From Pseudomonas sp. (lineage in GTDB: Bacteria; Pseudomonadota; Gammaproteobacteria; Pseudomonadales; Pseudomonadaceae), in NCBI GenBank assembly GCA_003527165.1, contig DPSI01000293.1:1-7467 (forward strand): a DNA stretch of 7,467 nt, written 5' to 3'. The notes below the pieces were generated by a model. The model was not told where the DNA came from and did no database searches. It worked only from the letters and a program-made list of their open reading frames with translations. Position 1 is the stretch's first letter. Each line of letters starts with the position of its first letter. Positions 7,291 through 7,467 of the stretch are shown here, piece by piece. Position numbers and translations under genes: made by a program.

Positions 7291-7303
7291 CTGTTGCATG
7301 CAA
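7281..7303. promoter_or_regulatory. 23-bp perfect palindromic operator, probable GntR-family binding site
   Basis: The 10-mer TTGCATGCAA, itself a palindrome, occurs twice (7281-7290 and 7294-7303) separated by CTG. The whole 23 bp is a perfect odd palindrome centred on T 7292. It lies 9 bp from the end of the GntR/FCD regulator gene and covers the -35 of the next gene. This is the layout expected for repression by that regulator, relieved by its ligand. The match of this particular regulator to this site is inference. Confidence 0.7.
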
Positions 7304-7312
7304 GAGAACAAG

Positions 7313-7467
7313 TCACCCCAGGATGCGTGCCTTCAGACTCAGGTCCCGCAGGATCGGCAACAAGGTCGCCATTCCTTTGGTCCGGTGCGACTCCAGCGCT
7401 TCCCGGGCGGCCAGGGGGTTTCTCGCCATGATCGCATCGAGAATGATCCTGACCGCCCGGGAAGCGC
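7313..7467 (-). CDS. GntR-family regulator, FCD-domain C-terminus (5' end outside window)
   Basis: The minus-strand frame is open from the window edge and ends with TGA at 7315-7313, giving 50 residues. The visible end reads as the last helices of an FCD effector domain: VRIILDAIMARNPLAAREAL, then ESHRTKGMATLLPILRD. The A-I-x-A-R-x-P-x-A-A-R-E-A-x-x-x-H pattern is the FadR/VanR/LldR-type signature, with the His serving as a metal or effector ligand in that family. The winged helix-turn-helix would lie outside the window. It is the gene directly before the cassette on the same strand, with 84 bp between its stop and the dehydrogenase start. It probably controls that promoter and responds to the imported or processed hydroxy acid. 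The family call rests on a short segment. Confidence 0.75.
   Translation of the reverse strand, partial: ASRAVRIILDAIMARNPLAAREALESHRTKGMATLLPILRDLSLKARILG

Noticed and set aside
6143..7303. Longer dehydrogenase start at TTG 7303
   Set aside because: It would place coding sequence over the operator and promoter, and the extra N-terminus is unlike the family; ATG 7228 has a good AAGGAG.

Overview
The window looks like chromosomal DNA of a high-GC gammaproteobacterium, most likely a Pseudomonas or Stutzerimonas relative. I base this on the GC-rich codon use, the gene families and the style of the AraC, GntR and TRAP genes; no rRNA or marker gene confirms it. It holds two unrelated catabolic blocks that converge on a gene-poor stretch at about 3664-4055. 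No IS element, tRNA, CRISPR array or phage gene is visible.

Left block (1-3663). The window opens inside a UbiX/Pad1-type flavin prenyltransferase gene (plus strand, C-terminal half), whose usual partner is a UbiD-type decarboxylase. An alpha/beta hydrolase gene follows, converging with it on the minus strand. Then come three tightly packed plus-strand genes: an XdhC-family molybdoenzyme maturation factor, a MocA/MobA-like molybdenum-cofactor nucleotidyltransferase that overlaps it by 11 bp, and an AraC-type regulator whose ribosome site lies inside the end of the MocA gene. XdhC plus MocA implies a molybdenum hydroxylase of the xanthine dehydrogenase/CoxL type nearby. With UbiX and an effector-sensing AraC protein, this suggests the edge of a cluster for catabolism of an aromatic or heteroaromatic acid. 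A furan-carboxylate cluster is one candidate, but the catalytic genes lie outside the window.

Right block (4056-7467, minus strand). In transcription order: the last 50 codons of a GntR/FCD regulator; a short gap with a clear promoter overlapped by a perfect 23-bp palindrome; a beta-decarboxylating dehydrogenase of the tartrate/D-malate/isopropylmalate family; a ketopantoate-reductase-like (PanE-like) enzyme overlapping it by 8 bp; a 132-bp spacer with a hairpin; a TRAP (DctP-type) periplasmic binding protein; and a probable terminator. The simplest model is a GntR-controlled cassette in which DctP captures a C4-type (hydroxy)dicarboxylate, the dehydrogenase oxidises and decarboxylates it, and the PanE-like enzyme reduces a 2-oxo acid.

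Points worth a second look are the dehydrogenase's Phe in place of the catalytic Tyr, the PanE-like/dehydrogenase pairing, and a DctP gene without adjacent dctQ and dctM membrane genes.
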